Positions 7,058-8,942 of a DNA stretch of 8,942 nt are shown in pieces. The DNA lies in assembly GCA_007131845.1 (NCBI GenBank), contig SLPT01000016.1:1-8942 (forward strand), given 5' to 3'. Origin of the DNA: Desulfobacteraceae bacterium (GTDB lineage Bacteria; Desulfobacterota; Desulfobacteria; Desulfobacterales; Desulfosalsimonadaceae). Made by a program: the position numbers and the translations under genes. Under the pieces are notes generated by a model. The model had not been told where the DNA came from and ran no database searches. It worked only from the letters and a program-made list of their open reading frames with translations. Every line of letters starts with the position of its first letter. Position 1 is the first letter of the stretch.

Positions 7058-7804
7058 TTAGGTATAGAGCCCTCCGTTTACGTGAATCACCTGGCCCGTT
7101 ATATAGTCCGCCGCTTTGGATGCCAGAAATACGGCAACTCCGGCCACATCCTCCGGCGTGCCGACCCGCCCCATGGGGATTCGCGCAAGAATTTCAGAGG
7201 CCCTGTTTTCATCGATGCGCCGTGTCATGTCGGTTTCGATGTATCCCGGGGCAATGGCATTGGCAGTGATGTTTCTGGGCGCAAGTTCCAGGGCGGTGGT
7301 TTTGGTGAGCCCGATGAGCCCGGCCTTGGCCGCCGCGTAGTTGGCTTGCCCGGGATTGCCGGCAACGGCGGCGATGGATGCAATATTGATGATCCGGCCG
7401 CTTTTCCGGCGCATCATGGGGCGCGATGCGAGCTTCGTGCAGAGAAATGCCCCTTTTAGATTGACGTCCATCACCCGGTCCCAATCCCCGGTTTTCATCC
7501 GGGGAAGCAGGGCGTCTTTCGTGATCCCGGCATTGTTGACCAGCACGTCGACGCGGCCGGTATCATCCAGAACCGTTTTGAAAAACGTCTCCAGGTCCTC
7601 CTCGGATGCCATGTCCGCATGAATGCCGCGGCCTTTGCCGCCTGCAGCCCGGATCTTCTCCTCGGTATGCCTTGCCGCTTCTTCGGCGCCGCCGTAATTG
7701 AAATAGACGTAGCTATCCGTTCCCGCGAATGCCAGGCATATACCCCGTCCGATGCCCCGGCTGCCGCCGGTGACGATGATGGTCCGTTTCTGTTGGTCGT
7801 CCAT
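7058..7804 (-). CDS. fabG: 3-oxoacyl-[acyl-carrier-protein] reductase (FabG)
   Basis: This 248-residue short-chain dehydrogenase reduces 3-oxoacyl-ACP with NADPH, the first reductive step of fatty-acid elongation. The Rossmann nucleotide motif is TGGSRGIG (12-19), NNAG is at 90-93, and the catalytic set Ser143, Tyr156, Lys160 sits in GQANYAAAKAGLIG with the same spacing as E. coli FabG (138/151/155). PGYIETDM (about 196-203) and the C-terminal TGQVIHVNGG complete the family pattern. Immediate adjacency to acpP supports FabG over other short-chain dehydrogenases. A stop codon lies in frame five codons before the ATG, so the start is well confined, although the ribosome site is weak. It is separated from rpmF by 77 nt. 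Confidence 0.96.
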   Translation of the reverse strand: MDDQQKRTIIVTGGSRGIGRGICLAFAGTDSYVYFNYGGAEEAARHTEEKIRAAGGKGRGIHADMASEEDLETFFKTVLDDTGRVDVLVNNAGITKDALLPRMKTGDWDRVMDVNLKGAFLCTKLASRPMMRRKSGRIINIASIAAVAGNPGQANYAAAKAGLIGLTKTTALELAPRNITANAIAPGYIETDMTRRIDENRASEILARIPMGRVGTPEDVAGVAVFLASKAADYITGQVIHVNGGLYT

Positions 7805-7881
7805 GAAAAAACCGGTTTCACGTGGCAGGCCGCGCCGTTGCCGGTGGGGGGTGCTGCAGCTGCCGGGTTCGGCTCGGCGTT

Positions 7882-8061
7882 CTATTCGCTTTTTTCAAAA
7901 ACGTTTCTGCCTTTGTAGGTGCCGCACTCCACGCATGCCCGGTGCTGCATGACCGGTTCCCCGCACTGGGGGCAGGTGGCCACGCTGGGGGCCGCGGTTT
8001 TCTGGTGCGTCCGGCGCTTGTCGCGCCGCGCCTTGGATACTTTTCCCTTGGGTACAGCCAT
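7882..8061 (-). CDS. rpmF: 50S ribosomal protein L32 (RpmF)
   Basis: A 59-codon frame from the ATG at 8061 to the TAG at 7882 encodes a protein starting MAVPKGKVSKARRDKRRTHQ. This is the conserved basic N-terminus of bacterial L32 (MAVPk.k.SkaRrd.RR.h). Four cysteines, Cys30, Cys33, Cys43 and Cys46, form a zinc-ribbon pattern (CPQC...CVEC), so this is the zinc-binding form of L32. An AGGAG ribosome site lies 7 nt upstream of the ATG. The gene is under 60 codons and easily missed by simple ORF cut-offs. L32 genes commonly head the fatty-acid cluster (rpmF-plsX-fab), which fits its position here, but the next gene is fabG, not plsX. A promoter about 70-95 nt upstream makes it the first gene of the minus-strand unit. 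Confidence 0.95.
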   Translation of the reverse strand: MAVPKGKVSKARRDKRRTHQKTAAPSVATCPQCGEPVMQHRACVECGTYKGRNVFEKSE

Positions 8062-8068
8062 GGGTTAT

Positions 8069-8073
8069 CTCCT
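8069..8073 (-). promoter_or_regulatory. Ribosome binding site of rpmF
   Basis: The minus strand reads AGGAG 7 nt before the rpmF ATG. It is one of the strongest Shine-Dalgarno matches in the window, as expected for a ribosomal protein, and it fixes the start codon. Confidence 0.8.
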
Positions 8074-8129
8074 AATCATTTGATATTTCAGTATAAAAAT
8101 TATTTTATGGGCGCAAAAACAGTACGTAT

Positions 8130-8158
8130 CTAGTAGGGCAAATTCACTTGCATGTCAA
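8130..8158 (-). promoter_or_regulatory. Sigma-70-type promoter for the rpmF-fabG-acpP... unit
   Basis: On the minus strand a perfect TTGACA (-35; 8153-8158) is followed after exactly 17 bp by TACTAG (-10; 8130-8135, three of six consensus matches including the key TA and the fifth-position A). Predicted initiation is near 8123, giving a leader of about 60 nt before rpmF. The region is AT-rich compared with the flanking genes. The -10 box is imperfect, so the exact position remains a prediction. I see no equally good promoter before any gene further down the unit. Confidence 0.6.
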
Positions 8159-8190
8159 GACAATTCACGCATATCTTAATTGAAACGCCC

Positions 8191-8236
8191 TTGATTTTCT
8201 GTTGGATGTGGGATAAGTTAAAAAATTTTATGTAAT
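8191..8236 (+). promoter_or_regulatory. Weak promoter candidates for gltX
   Basis: Two poor sigma-70 matches exist: TTGATT (8191-8196) with a -10-like GATAAG (8212-8217, spacer 15), and TTGGAT (8202-8207) with TTTTAT (8226-8231, spacer 18). A TGTAAT (8231-8236) is a good -10 but lacks a -35 at normal spacing. A gltX promoter must exist in this gap or beyond, but the sequence does not single one out. Confidence 0.3.
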
Positions 8237-8274
8237 CTTGGATCCAAAGCCTGCGTGTATACATACCGAATGCA

Positions 8275-8308
8275 ATCCGGTCGGTTTCCCGTATGGTTCG
8301 ATCCGGAT
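8275..8308 (+). other. Leader hairpin upstream of gltX
   Basis: ATCCGGTCG (8275-8283) pairs with 8299-8308 through nine base pairs with one bulged T (8302) and a 15-base loop. It ends 32 nt before the gltX ATG and upstream of the AGGA ribosome site. There is no following U-run, so it is not an intrinsic terminator. A role in control of gltX mRNA stability or translation is possible but unproven. Confidence 0.4.
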
Positions 8309-8340
8309 AATCTGAAATATTTTACAGGAACCATTACACC

Positions 8341-8942
8341 ATGGATACCGTCATCACCCGTTTCCCGCCGAGCCCGACCGGCTATCTCCATATCGGCGGC
8401 GCACGGACCGCGCTGTTCAACTGGCTTTATGCCCGCCACAATAACGGGAAATTTATCCTGCGCATCGAGGATACCGATGCAGCCCGTTCCACGGCTGAAT
8501 CGGTCGATGCCATCTTCGAGGCACTCGACTGGCTGGGCATCGATTATGATGAGGGCCCCTACTACCAGTCGGAGCGCTATTCCATATACCAGGAGCATGT
8601 GGACCGGCTCATTGAATCCGGCAGCGCCTATTACTGTACGTGCACGGCCGAAGCAATCGAAAAGATGCGGGAAGCGGCGAAACAAAGAGGGAATAACCCG
8701 CGCTATGACGGCACCTGCCGCGAAAAAGGGCTTTCTTCTTCCGACAATGCCGTGGTTCGTTTCAAGGCGCCGATTGCTGGCAATACGATCCTGGAAGATG
8801 TAATCCGCGGGAACATCGTGTTTTCCAACCACGAAATCGACGATTTCATCATCCGGCGAAGCGACGGAAGCCCCATGTACAACCTGGCGGTGGTCGTCGA
8901 CGATATCACCATGGGAATCAACACCATCATCCGGGGCGACGA
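8341..8942 (+). CDS. gltX: Glutamate-tRNA ligase, N-terminal part (cut by window edge)
   Basis: From the ATG at 8341 the frame stays open for 200 codons to the right edge. The start ([20 protein letters not shown]) carries the class I synthetase signature in its GluRS form, [19 protein letters not shown], with HIGG in place of HIGH at 17-20. [10 protein letters not shown] (41-50) and the C-terminal visible [20 protein letters not shown] region are also typical. The enzyme charges tRNA-Glu with glutamate in the cytosol. At the site where E. coli GluRS binds zinc (CxC...CxH), this protein has Cys99, Cys101 and Cys126, but Glu128 in place of the last His; many bacterial GluRS vary here. The KMSKS half of the active site and the anticodon-binding domain are outside the window. 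An AGGA ribosome site lies 11 nt before the ATG. Whether the enzyme also charges tRNA-Gln cannot be told from this portion. Confidence 0.96.
   Translation, partial: MDTVITRFPPSPTGYLHIGGARTALFNWLYARHNNGKFILRIEDTDAARSTAESVDAIFEALDWLGIDYDEGPYYQSERYSIYQEHVDRLIESGSAYYCTCTAEAIEKMREAAKQRGNNPRYDGTCREKGLSSSDNAVVRFKAPIAGNTILEDVIRGNIVFSNHEIDDFIIRRSDGSPMYNLAVVVDDITMGINTIIRGD

Larger units (their letters stand above)
8062..8340. other. Divergent rpmF/gltX control region
   Basis: This 279-bp gap is the only divergent junction in the window and is much richer in A/T than the genes. The left part serves rpmF (ribosome site, leader, promoter). The right part holds two short perfect palindromes, TTGGATCCAA (8238-8247) and TGTATACA (8256-8263), only 8 bp apart, then a leader hairpin and the gltX start. 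I find no convincing coding sequence or tRNA in it. Confidence 0.6.

Noticed and set aside
7806..7844. Possible terminator between rpmF and fabG (CCGG stem followed by five T on the minus strand)
   Set aside because: The stem is only five pairs around a 25-base loop and the T-run abuts the fabG ATG; a palindrome AAACCGGTTT at 7808-7817 explains most of the appearance.
8250..8320. Possible tRNA because of a GGTTCGATCC T-arm-like string
   Set aside because: The T stem does not pair beyond one base pair at the expected spacing, and no acceptor, D or anticodon arms can be placed around it.
8218..8832. A 204-codon minus-strand frame opposite gltX
   Set aside because: It is antisense to the conserved GluRS N-terminal domain and shows no recognisable motif.

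Overview
This 8.9-kb window is a dense bacterial housekeeping locus of moderately high GC. I read twelve genes on the minus strand, in transcription order rpmF - fabG - acpP - rpiB - glyA - dCMP deaminase - nrdR - ribD - ribE - ribBA - ribH - nusB (cut by the left edge). One divergent gene, gltX, lies on the plus strand and is cut by the right edge. The order from rpiB/glyA through nrdR, the rib genes and nusB, together with the protein sequences, suggests a sulfate-reducer-like deltaproteobacterium (Desulfobacterota). That placement rests on remembered gene order and protein flavour, not on a search. I see no insertion sequence, phage gene, CRISPR array, tRNA or rRNA.

Layout from right to left, following transcription. 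Positions 8062-8340 are an AT-rich divergent control region. It holds a good minus-strand promoter (perfect TTGACA, 17-bp spacer, weaker -10) and a strong ribosome site for rpmF, a 59-residue ribosomal protein L32 gene short enough for ORF callers to miss. Towards gltX it holds two short palindromes, a leader hairpin and only weak promoter candidates. Next come fatty-acid genes (fabG, acpP), a pentose-phosphate isomerase (rpiB), the one-carbon enzyme serine hydroxymethyltransferase (glyA), a dCMP deaminase and the ribonucleotide-reductase repressor NrdR. The riboflavin pathway follows: RibD, riboflavin synthase, bifunctional RibBA and lumazine synthase. The antitermination factor NusB ends the window.

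The genes fit one growth-linked transcription unit. RpiB makes ribulose-5-phosphate, a substrate of the RibB half of RibBA. The RibA half plus RibD, RibH and RibE complete riboflavin. GlyA feeds folate one-carbon units to thymidylate synthesis, for which the deaminase supplies dUMP, and NrdR senses dNTP/ATP status. Most junctions are short, and two overlap (4 nt and 8 nt).

I did not find a new biological system here. The items worth a second look are: a His-to-Gln change in the metal-binding motif of the RibB half of RibBA; a fatty-acid cluster lacking plsX, fabH, fabD and fabF where related genomes usually have them; a 13-bp repeat pair with a hairpin in the only long gap of the operon (ribD-ribE); and hairpins in the acpP and gltX leaders.
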